Shown one piece after another: positions 18,479-25,960 of a stretch of 26,014 nt of DNA (position 1 is its first letter; every line of letters begins with the position of its first letter). Source of the DNA: Pyronema omphalodes. Lineage: Eukaryota > Ascomycota > Pezizomycetes > Pezizales > Pyronemataceae. The translations under genes and the position numbers were made by a program. The stretch is from assembly GCA_024516155.1 (NCBI GenBank), contig JAJJXM010000165.1:1-26014 (forward strand), in the 5' to 3' direction. The notes below the pieces were generated by a model that saw only the letters and a list, made by a program, of their open reading frames with translations, had not been told where the DNA came from and ran no database searches.

Positions 18479-18573
18479 TGCTGAGTAGTAGGTGCTTTGT
18501 GAAATTGATCTTGCTTGTCCTAGAAGAGGGTCTTTTCGTTATCGTATCGATTAATAAACTTGGTAGCTTGTAG
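18479..18573 (-). other. gypsy leader between PBS and gag
   Basis: About 95 bp of untranslated leader follow the primer-binding site. No other feature is seen. Confidence 0.6.
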
Positions 18574-18585
18574 CCTTAAGTTTAT
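18574..18585 (-). promoter_or_regulatory. gypsy primer-binding site, probably self-priming
   Basis: Two bases inside the 5' LTR edge the sense strand reads ATAAACTTAAGG. Its perfect reverse complement CCTTAAGTTTAT lies in the same LTR (18766-18777, sense strand), so the RNA can fold back on itself. The sequence does not resemble a tRNA 3' end with the usual TGG start. This matches the self-priming mode known for Tf1-type elements. The pairing is seen; the mechanism is inferred. Confidence 0.7.
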
Positions 18586-18765
18586 AGTGTGAACCTGGGC
18601 ACAACTTCGACTATGCAGAGGCTTATCCGATTGTATCTCTAGTGCTTCGTTCTCAGTGTTGACAGACACTTCGTTCCCAAGAACAGACAGACACTTCGTT
18701 CCCAAGAACTAATAGAGCTTATCCAAAGATAAAGCTAGGAAGAGAATTAATCGATCACAGGCGGA

Positions 18766-18777
18766 ATAAACTTAAGG
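18766..18777 (-). promoter_or_regulatory. LTR segment complementary to the PBS (possible RNA 5' end)
   Basis: The sense sequence CCTTAAGTTTAT is complementary to the PBS over 12 nt. In Tf1-like elements the complementary segment is the first bases of the transcript, so the RNA start may be at about 18777, giving roughly 190 nt of R plus U5. Confidence 0.55.
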
Positions 18778-18870
18778 GTTGTCTTCGGAGGTATTCGTTG
18801 GTGATAATAGGTATCGTCGCGTAGAGGATCAAAATGGTTGATCATGGAGGAGAGAGATGGAAGACCAAGG

Positions 18871-18880
18871 CTCTTTTATA
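18871..18880 (-). promoter_or_regulatory. TATA box in the gypsy 5' LTR
   Basis: Sense TATAAAAGAG is a strong TATA match. It lies about 100 nt upstream of the predicted RNA start, which is within the range seen in fungi but longer than the metazoan spacing. The same box is at 11317-11326 in the other LTR. Confidence 0.5.
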
Positions 18881-19997
18881 GACTTTCGTCTACAAGTTCG
18901 CCCAGACTTCCTAGGGAACCAATTTCCAAACTGAGCCTAGGAGATAAGACAAGAGTCATTTCTGAGACGCATCTGCTGATAGATTGCATCATACGAAGTG
19001 CGTAATCATATTGATTACTTGCTTGCATGATGCTTGCTATCGTCAGACTAATCCTTGACATTCCTCTCTGTACTACCACACCTTCCAATCAGGTGTAAGG
19101 GTTATGAGTCATATGGGAGGGCAACTCCGCTTGACTGCATAATGCATGAACTCCTCTGACAAATAACATGTGAGTCATTTATCTTGTGAGTCGTGCTATC
19201 ATAGATCTCCCTAGAGAATCTGGATTGCGAATGGAGGAATCTGACATCATAAGGCATCCATGCCCTACCGGAGTGGATCACTCCGACACATTCCTGTGTA
19301 ATGTCATTATGGCTCCACCTGCGCGCACTTGCGCGCAGCCACACCCTGGTGTGGATGCAAACGCCGAGCTGTTCCTTGGTTGGTAGTCAATAGCCTAAGG
19401 GCGCGTCATATCGATGCCACCAAACAGTTTCCTTGAGAGGGTTGCATGCTTATGGACGTCGTCTCATGCCTTAGCAATCTTGACCCTTGTCCATAGCCCC
19501 ACTCCTGTTTGCCGACTAGACTCTGCCTTGTCTTCCTGGCTGACCATTCACCCAACTAAGTAACACCGGATGATGTCTTCGCACCGCTCTGCACATCCTT
19601 GGAACTCTCTTCCGATGCAGACCCCTTTGTAGCCGTGAACTTCCGAACACTCCTCAAGTATAAGGAGGTGTCCTTTCGTCTTCGTCTTCGTTCTCCATCA
19701 GCGTCGTTCGTAGTTGCTCAAGGGTAAGTCGACACCCATGAGGTAAGTGTTCCCCAATCTCTTCTCTTCTGAATCCTCCCAAACTGACATTGAATAATAG
19801 TCGCGACGCCTCGGGCCGGGATCCTCGTGAGGTCCTATCGGAAAGTCACGAATCACGTGACGTGGCTTGTCGGAGCTCCTCTGGGGGTTCCGGCCCGGGA
19901 TACTAATCTGACTATTCATTCTCTGTCGAGTTTGCCATATTCTCCATTGCGTTATATATGATACCAATTCTATCCTCACACATTTTAGGGTGTGACA

Positions 19998-20002
19998 CCC
20001 CT
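19998..20002. repeat. 5-bp target duplication CCCCT, right (gypsy)
   Basis: This is a perfect copy of 11029-11033. The LINE D sequence resumes right after it in the original reading frame. Confidence 0.9.
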
Positions 20003-21049
20003 CACCTACCCCCTCCCCCACCCCAGGCGAACGAACCGTGGCAAGGACCAATACCCTCGTCCGTCAAGCTGTTCAAAGAGAAAGCCGCTGCCCCATCAAA
20101 GACCCCCCCTAAGACCACCAAACCCAACCCCCAACGCAAGAACCCCCCCCGCGTCCAAGACATTGTGATCCCCTGCCCTGACCCCCGTGCCCTGCCCGAT
20201 AGCTCTAAGATCGCCATTGGATTAGCTATCAACGAAGCCCTAGACAAGGCGAAGGTGGAAGGCAACATCATGACGGTTAGGAAAAATCTCGCAGGAAGCC
20301 TCATGCTTACCCCCTCCCCGAACACATCCATTACCGATCTCACCCCCCACCTCTCTGTTATCCACGCCGCTGCCTGCACAGTCCACCCGAACCTCTTGCC
20401 CCCCCGACTTAACGAAAAATGGTATAAGCTGGCAGTCCACGGAATCCCCACGGACTACTACGAGGACACCGCCGAGGGTATGCAAAAATTGCAGCAAGAA
20501 ATCGAGACGAACCACAAAGTACGCCTGACACAACCCCCAAGGTACATCTCTCACCCGGACAAGCGTGTTGGTAAGACCGCCTCCAGTGTGATGATCACAC
20601 TGAAGTCCAGCGAGGAATACAACCTCCTCAAGAGAACAAAGGTGACAGTATTATTCGAACAACGCAAGGTGACAGGATTCTTCACCGCCCGTTCCATTGA
20701 CCAATGCCGCAGGTGCCAGAAATTTGGACATCATCATGCAATCTGCCCAGCTGACAATGGCCCCGCTTGCGCGATATGCGCCGCCCCTCACCCCCCCGAA
20801 TATCACTGATGCGGCCAGTGTCCCACAATCCAGGGCCGCAAATGTCAACACACCCTCTACAAGTGTGCCAATTGTGTCGCCGCTGGCCTCACAGACGTCC
20901 ACCACGCCGCATACAGCACCCGCTGCCCCGTCAAAGTGAACGTCGTCAGGGAAGCCTGGCAGAAGACTCGCCCGGAGACAACACCCCTAGACGCCATCCC
21001 CGCCGAAATAAACCCCATCGCCGACACCACCATGACCGCTGATGAATAG
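20003..21049 (+). pseudogene. LINE D ORF1, C-terminal part (one in-frame TGA)
   Basis: It continues the frame of 10170-11033. It contains VQDIVIPCPDPRALP, LPPRLNEKWYKLAVHGIP (also in LINE F), VMITLKSSEEYNLL and a CCHC knuckle CRRCQKFGHHHAIC, followed by CAICAAPHPPEYH. A TGA at 20807-20809 stands where LINE H has Phe. Beyond it the frame continues intact with CGQCPTIQGRKCQH, ANC, VREAW and the end TADE at TAG 21047-21049. Without the TGA and the gypsy insertion, ORF1 would be about 636 residues. The likely role is LINE RNA-binding protein. Confidence 0.85.
21042..21049 (+). promoter_or_regulatory. ORF1/ORF2 overlap ATGAATAG (LINE D)
   Basis: The start of ORF2 and the stop of ORF1 overlap in the same 8-mer as in LINE H. 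It suggests coupled translation of ORF2. Confidence 0.7.
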
Positions 21050-21458
21050 ATACGACTCATCAGCGGCGACCCTTCGCATCGTGTCACATAACACGAATCG
21101 CAGCGCCACCGCACTAACAACACTGCTGAACTCAGCAGGATCCAAAATAGACATATTGCTGGTACAAGAGATTAACGTTAAAGATCCCCGGTACGCAATC
21201 ACACATCCAGATTTCCTTTTGTTACTTCCCCCCCGCAGCCACCACAAAGTCAATCGCACTGCTGCATATATCTCTCGCCTCAACCCACATGTTCGAGTCA
21301 CACCAAGACCGGACGTCAGCGGAGATCCTGACCTCCAGGTACTCGAGGTCAGCACCACACTCATTCCCTCCTTTTACCTCTTAAATATCTATAATGAAAA
21401 AGACCCCCAAACAAAATTATATACCGTCCCCCGCTCCCTTACCCCCCTCACTCTCCAA
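21042..21458 (+). pseudogene. LINE D ORF2, endonuclease N-terminus
   Basis: It starts MNRYDSSAATLRIVSHNTNR and carries the catalytic VQEINVKDP segment and FYLLNIYNEKDP, closely matching LINE H. It ends at about residue 139 (SLTPLTL), where LINE F is inserted. The open frame continues to 21599 in LINE F's leader; those residues are foreign. The remaining endonuclease and the RT should lie outside the window to the right. Confidence 0.85.
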
Positions 21459-21893
21459 CACCACACAGCAACCGCTGACCCCCCCCTGCATTTGCGACAA
21501 CAACAACAATTTCCCCGATTTTCGAATCGGCAATCGATTTCTTACCTCGGAATTACCCCGAATCTCGATTTTCGGAACCCAGCTACCGTTTACCGTTGAG
21601 ATTCAGCGGAAAAACGCGATTCTGGGACCTCCGGGCCGGATTCCGGGCACTTTCATCAACGCCGCTCCACCACCCGCCCCCCAATCATCAAACCGACCTT
21701 ATTTTCGGTTTCGGCATACCGAAATCCCCCCCCCCCCCCCGAAATCCCCCCCCCACCAGCAGCACTGGTTGTGGTGATCCCCCAAATTTCCCCCCCTCCG
21801 GACCCCTTTCCTCGCGAGAAATTTTCGTGCTCGCTTAGCAAGAGCCTCCTCACGTGACTCTTCGCCATCGCTTACCTCACCACCGGTTAAGCG
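21459..21893 (+). promoter_or_regulatory. 5' leader of LINE F
   Basis: About 435 bp of untranslated leader, longer than in D and E. It includes runs of 15 C (21726-21740) and nine C shortly after, and several CGATTTTCG-like repeats near 21510-21580. It is unrelated to the D/E leader beyond the first 30 bases. Promoter function is inferred. Confidence 0.5.
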
Positions 21894-23051
21894 ATGGACG
21901 CTAACGCACCCATCCCCGCCACGCCCTCGCGTATGCAGGTACCCGAGAATATTTTTAGCCCCGACGAGCTTTCCCAAATCAACGCCCCGCACGCTGGCTC
22001 CTCCGCCATCGCGACCTCTAAGAAATCAACGACCGTCTCCGGAAAAGTCACCAAACCCCCCGCCAAAAAATCCGCCTCTAGACGTGACCTCGACCTCCTC
22101 CGCAAAAATGTCACCCGACCGAAAACAAACACCCACGTGAACCTCGATGGGACCCCCGTCGAAACAATGCCGACCGCCATGGACACTGACAGCTGCCCCG
22201 ACACCGACTCCGAATCCGACTCTGACCTGAACCTCAACGACAGCCAGCACGCAATAACTGCTTCCGACGTCAACCCCGACCCCCAGCCTCAGCCCGACGA
22301 CAACCTCCTCTCAGCCATCGCTACTATGATTTCGAAAAACACCAACGACGCGCTCCGACCTATTGTCCGTTCCATCGACACCATCAACAAAAGACTCGAC
22401 AAAATCACAAAACCCAGCCCGCCCCCTCCGACACAGCCCCAACATCAACCCCACCCCGAACAAACGACCACCGCCAACTCACCCCCCGACGACCTCCAAT
22501 ACTGGAAAGAACGATGCCGACTCCTGGAAAACGCCCTTCGCCACCACAACATCGCCATACCGACCTCCACCACTACTCGCCGCCACAACCCCCCCACGAC
22601 CACTCACCAGCCGTGGACCTCCGGCACAACCGTCGCTGACCTCTCCTTCCCCGCCCACGCCCCCAAAAGCAACCCCCCCGCAAAACCGCACCCCCGACGC
22701 CAACGCACCCCCCCCCCAGTCCATCATGATACCCTTCCCACACCCTGCGGAAATCGACGTCAATACCAAAGCCCAACTGGGAAGGGCGATCAACGCTGCA
22801 CTCACCCAGACACAGGCGCCGCCTCACATCGCTGTCGCCACGATCAGACAAGCCTCATCAGGAAACCTCATCGTGACCATGACAGACGGCACCACTGAAT
22901 CCGAGCTGACCGAGAACCTAGGGACCATACACACAGCGACGCGACAGGTCAACACCTCCATCGCCGCACCCCGCCTGAACGAACGGTGGTATAAGCTCGC
23001 AGTTCATGGAATCCCCACGAGCCAATACCCCGACTCCCCCGACGGAATGCG
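21894..23051 (+). pseudogene. LINE F ORF1, N-terminal and middle part (frameshifted)
   Basis: It starts MDANAPIPATPSRMQVPEN. An acidic stretch (DTDSCPDTDSESDSDLNLN), LRPIVRSIDTINKRLDKI and DDLQYWKERCRLLENALR follow; the last resembles a segment of LINE D. Then the frame shifts by one base, most likely in the run of ten C near 22708-22717 or the seven C near 22673-22679. The second frame continues IMIPFPHPAEIDVNTKAQL and APRLNERWYKLAVHGIP, homologous to D. It stops at DGMR, where J begins. The composition is extremely Pro/Thr-rich in the middle. Confidence 0.8.
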
Positions 23052-23323
23052 TATCAGAATCCGTATCCACGGTTACTGACGACAGGCAGCGCGGGGGTTT
23101 CGGCGGCGAGGAGAGCGGCGGCGGGTTAGGTAAGGCTGGTAAGTTGGGAATGGGCAAGGGTTGTGGGCTGGGAAATCACAGGTGAGTTTGGAGAGATGGG
23201 AAATCACAAGGGAACTTTTGTAGATAGGATTGTGGTAAATAGAAACTTGATTGCGTGAAGAAATAAACTACATACAAATTTCCTCCTCTTATACTTGTTC
23301 CTTCATGACTCGTGACTCAGCAT

Positions 23324-23339
23324 TCTCCGCCTGCGGAGA
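23324..23339. repeat. hairpin TCTCCGC-CT-GCGGAGA
   Basis: A perfect 7-bp inverted repeat with a 2-nt loop in the J 3' region. It is repeated at 24479-24494 in copy 2. Confidence 0.6.
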
Positions 23340-23351
23340 CTGCTTCCAATG

Positions 23352-23660
23352 CTAACCGCCGTGATACTACATACATGACCAACATTCCCCAACATTTGCC
23401 AACCGCCGTAATTCCAAATAAGAAAGCAAGATAACTAACCGCCATAATTCCAAATAATAATAACAAGGAAAGAGTACATACCAAAAGAGATAACTACCGG
23501 CTAACCGCCGTGATTCCAAATAGCAAAGAAAGAGTACATACCGAAAGAGATAACTTCCTGGCTAACCGCCGTGATTCCAAATAGTAAAGAAAGAGTACAT
23601 ACCAAAAGAGAGAAGTAAAAGATTCCAACAATTTCCTAGCCGCCGTAATACCTAAAAGAA
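23352..23660. repeat. degenerate tandem array, CTAACCGCCGTRATTCC units
   Basis: Six units of a CTAACCGCCGTRATTCC motif start at about 23352, 23399, 23435, 23501, 23562 and 23636. Between them is an AAAGAAAGAGTACATACC-type spacer; the clearest period is 61 bp (23501 to 23562). The same array recurs at +1155 in copy 2. It is a minisatellite in the 3' region of J. Confidence 0.8.
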
Positions 23661-23699
23661 ATCCAAATAAGAAATAACTCCGAACATATGAAAATCCTC

Positions 23700-23722
23700 G
23701 GCAAGGGGCCCAGCCCCTTGCC
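23700..23722 (-). terminator. strong hairpin 15 nt after the J stop codon
   Basis: GGCAAGGGGC-CCA-GCCCCTTGCC is a perfect 10-bp stem with a 3-nt loop, next to the telomere-like CCCTAACCCT (23721-23730). It recurs at 24855-24877. It may act in RNA 3' end formation or stability; the function is unknown. Confidence 0.5.
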
Positions 23723-23840
23723 CTAACCCTATCCCTTTACTTCATGACAGCGTAACAGGTTGCTAGGGTGATGACGATCACCCATAGCCCTGCGGTGGTG
23801 ACGGCGGAGGCCAGGAGCATGTCACGGGAGCGTTGTGACA

Positions 23841-24116
23841 GGCCCCACCTGCAGCATCTGCGGCCAGAACCACCCCACGGACGACCACGCCTGCAACGAC
23901 TGCCCCCAAAGCAAAGGTAAGCGTTGTGAGCACACTAGATACCATTGCAAAAACTGCGCGGACGCCAACCTCCCCGACCTCGACCACCCAGGCTTCAGCA
24001 AGCAATGCCCCGTACGCATCCGCATATTCAAAGAAGCCTGGACAGCGTCACAAAACCCCGCCGCCGCCCCACCCAACCCAGCCGACAGAGACACTGAGAT
24101 GAACGCCCATGTCTAG
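23841..24116 (+). pseudogene. LINE F ORF1, C-terminal Cys/His region
   Basis: It resumes LINE F after J copy 1 with GPTCSICGQNHPTDDHAC, CPQSKGKRCEHTRYHCKNC and a later Cys, then FKEAW and the end at TAG 24114-24116. This is the second knuckle cluster also seen in D and H; the first CCHC knuckle lies in the missing part. The reading frame is intact here. Confidence 0.8.
24109..24116 (+). promoter_or_regulatory. ORF1/ORF2 overlap ATGTCTAG (LINE F)
   Basis: The 8-nt overlap has the same geometry as in D and H, but its middle bases differ (TC rather than AA). This shows that the spacing is kept while the sequence varies. Confidence 0.7.
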
Positions 24117-24206
24117 CTACAACAGACTGGCAGCAACCATACGGATCGTCTCCCACAACGTGAACCGAGAACGAACAGCACTCGATGCGCTGCTGAATAG
24201 CGCACA
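24109..24206 (+). pseudogene. LINE F ORF2, first 33 codons
   Basis: MSSYNRLAATIRIVSHNVNR aligns with the endonuclease N-terminus of D and H. It ends at LLNSA, where the second J copy begins. The continuation is not in the window. Confidence 0.75.
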
Positions 24207-24995
24207 TATCAGAATCCGTATCCACGGTTACTGACGACAGGCAGCGCGGGGGTTTCGGCGGCGAGGAGAGCGGCGGCGGGTTAGGTAAGGCTGGTAAGTT
24301 GGGAATGGGCAAGGGTTGTGGGCTGGGAAATCACAGGTGAGTTTGGAGAGATGGGAAATCACAAGGGAACTTTTGTAGATAGGATTGTGGTAAATAGAAA
24401 CTTGATTGCGTGAAGAAATAAACTACATACAAATTTCCTCCTCTTATACTTGTTCCTTCATGACTCGTGACTCAGCATTCTCCGCCTGCGGAGACTGCTT
24501 CCAATGCTAACCGCCGTGATACTACATACATGACCAACATTCCCCAACATTTGCCAACCGCCGTAATTCCAAATAAGAAAGCAAGATAACTAACCGCCAT
24601 AATTCCAAATAATAATAACAAGGAAAGAGTACATACCAAAAGAGATAACTACCGGCTAACCGCCGTGATTCCAAATAGCAAAGAAAGAGTACATACCGAA
24701 AGAGATAACTTCCTGGCTAACCGCCGTGATTCCAAATAGTAAAGAAAGAGTACATACCAAAAGAGAGAAGTAAAAGATTCCAACAATTTCCTAGCCGCCG
24801 TAATACCTAAAAGAAATCCAAATAAGAAATAACTCCGAACATATGAAAATCCTCGGCAAGGGGCCCAGCCCCTTGCCCTAACCCTATCCCTTTACTTCAT
24901 GACAGCGTAACAGGTTGCTAGGGTGATGACGATCACCCATAGCCCTGCGGTGGTGACGGCGGAGGCCAGGAGCATGTCACGGGAGCGTTGTGACA
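24207..24995 (-). repeat. 789-bp J repeat, copy 2 (3' end of J)
   Basis: It carries the same sequence as copy 1, but here it continues without a break into the rest of the J gene on its right. Contents in minus orientation are: the C-terminal membrane helix codons, the stop at 24892, the hairpin (24855-24877), telomere-like GGGTTAGGG, the six-unit array (about 24507-24815) and an AT-rich then GC-rich end at 24207. Confidence 0.85.
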
Positions 24996-25960
24996 TAAGC
25001 CCCCCCCTCCAGGCCGAGACTCCGGCGAGGCCGTACGCAGTCCTCAACGCGGGCCTCCGGATGGGGGACCGTCCCCGATACTGCCTTCCCCGACGTCGGC
25101 GACGTACGACGTCCTGGGTGATGTCCTCGAGGACATAAGGCGGTATTTGCTCTTGTTGGTGTCCTAAGGGGGGCGCCGTTATTTGTTCTTGTTGGTGCCC
25201 TGAGGAGAACGGGGGTATTTGATCTTGTTGGTGCCCTGAGGCGGGGGGCTCCGGGGGATCCGAACAAGGGGCGGATGTCAGGTCGTTGGTTGGTCGGTAG
25301 TCGACGGTGGGGAGATGCTGTTCCGGCTCCGCTGTCTGATAGAAAGACAGGTTGATCGCCACCTTCTCGTGGTCCGAAGGTCCCGTCATCATAATTACTG
25401 GGAGTTGGTGTCGGATCGTATGGAGGGTGGAGTCCTCCGATTCCAGTTCGCGGGGACGGGGTGGTTCGTTTTCCTGATTTTCCGTAGGGACGGGAGGTTC
25501 CTTTCCTGTCCCGGGCTCGTCCTTGCAGGGTGGTATCGTTGCCGGGGTTTCCGTGGGGGGTTTCCATCCTCTGATACCGCATCTCTGGTCGTGTCCGTCT
25601 TTGTTGACCAGGAATTTACACACATTGCAGAGTCTCTTTCCTTTCTGCCATGCCTTGCAGGCCTTTTGCGGGTCCATCCTTCGGTGTCGGATCACCCATT
25701 CTAACTCGGGGTCATGTAGCTGCCCGCAGCTACATGATTTTTTTATGCGTGCCGCAATTGCTTGCGCCACCGCTGGGAAATGATTGTTGTTTAATTTCGA
25801 TTGGAGGTGAATGGAGCAGGAGTCGTTGTTGCAGAACGACCAGTGTAGTTCTGCGTGCGGGATCGTGGGGTGGGGGGGATTTCTTTTCTGCCGGGGGAGT
25901 AGGGGTTCGGTACCAGCCCAAAGAGGACGGGGGGTCCTCGGAGTTCGTTCTATCGTCCAT
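24892..25960 (-). CDS. J protein: Cys/His-rich, repeat-containing, C-terminal membrane helix (probable frameshift)
   Basis: I do not recognise this protein. The only ATG-started beginning (25960, MDDRTNSEDPPSSLGW) is one frame away from the main frame; the switch probably lies in a run of seven C at 25872-25878 with one base too many. The main frame runs without a stop from just below 25960 to 24892. It shows HWSFCNNDSCSIH (C-x4-C-x2-H), then CSCGQLHDPELEW, a Cys, CNVC and RCGIRGWKP, suggesting zinc binding. A Pro/Glu-rich middle follows, then three 12-residue repeats with GHQQ(D/E)QI, an Arg-rich segment (RRRRRGRQYRGRSPIRR) and a final hydrophobic helix (AGLWVIVITLATCYAVM), compatible with a tail anchor. 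Function is unknown. With an internal GTG (25770) start it would be 292 aa. Confidence 0.55.
25144..25251 (-). repeat. three 36-bp tandem repeats in the J gene
   Basis: Units of TATTTGNTCTTGTTGGTG (plus strand) begin at 25144, 25180 and 25216. They encode the 12-residue repeat around GHQQ(D/E)QI. The exact period of three codon multiples keeps the frame open, supporting the idea that this is a translated region. Confidence 0.8.

Larger units (their letters stand above)
11034..19997 (-). mobile_element. complete Ty3/gypsy chromovirus (8964 bp)
   Basis: Two 1410-bp LTRs enclose gag and pol, both open and on the minus strand, with a PBS, a polypurine tract and a 5-bp target duplication. About eight substitutions and no indels separate the LTRs by eye (roughly 99.4% identity), so the insertion is recent. 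The C-terminal chromodomain of pol places it among chromoviruses. It lies in ORF1 of LINE D. Nothing visible disables it. Confidence 0.95.
18588..19997 (-). repeat. gypsy 5' LTR (1410 bp)
   Basis: The length and tips are identical to those of the 3' LTR at 11034-12443, with a constant offset of 7554 bp along the whole length, so no indels separate them. It holds the promoter of the element: a TATAAAAGAG box (18871-18880, sense) and a weaker CTATTATC (18803-18810) about 25 nt upstream of the predicted self-priming 5' end. Confidence 0.95.
9885..21458 (+). mobile_element. LINE element D, split by the gypsy insertion and by LINE F
   Basis: This plus-strand LINE has a full 5' end (9885), ORF1 split by the gypsy element, and the start of ORF2, which LINE F cuts at about 21458. 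Joining 11033 to 20003 (one target copy kept) leaves the ORF1 frame unbroken. The rest of ORF2 should reappear beyond the window. It is inserted in the copia pol gene. Confidence 0.85.
23052..23840 (-). repeat. 789-bp J repeat, copy 1
   Basis: Every base I compared is identical to 24207-24995. It contains the last 33 codons of the J gene (minus strand, stop at 23737) and its whole 3' region. Its left edge is the same as copy 2's, and its right edge (TGTGACA then LINE F sequence) falls one base short of the ATG of the MSQRSRD segment. LINE F ORF1 flanks it on both sides. It may be a 5'-truncated copy of J or a rearrangement product. Confidence 0.85.
21459..24206 (+). mobile_element. LINE element F, interrupted
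   Basis: This is a LINE of a different subfamily from D. It has a full 5' end (ACACAGCAACCGCTGA plus eight C), ORF1, and the first 33 codons of ORF2. It is interrupted by the 789-bp J sequence at 23052, where about 275 bp of ORF1 are missing relative to D, and ends at the second J copy at 24207. It is inserted in ORF2 of LINE D. Confidence 0.8.

Noticed and set aside
23352..23660. CRISPR-like array
   Set aside because: Spacing between units is irregular (36 to 75 bp), the spacers are themselves similar, and the context is a eukaryotic 3' region.
23721..23730. CCCTAACCCT as a telomere or subtelomere marker
   Set aside because: Only about one and a half repeat units, present in both J copies. 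It is too short to mean a telomere.
23052..24995. The two 789-bp repeats as LTRs of a small LTR element
   Set aside because: The 366 bp between them is plain LINE F sequence (ORF1 end, ORF2 start). Copy 2 is continuous with a coding frame across its right edge, and there is no TG...CA tip pair or target duplication.
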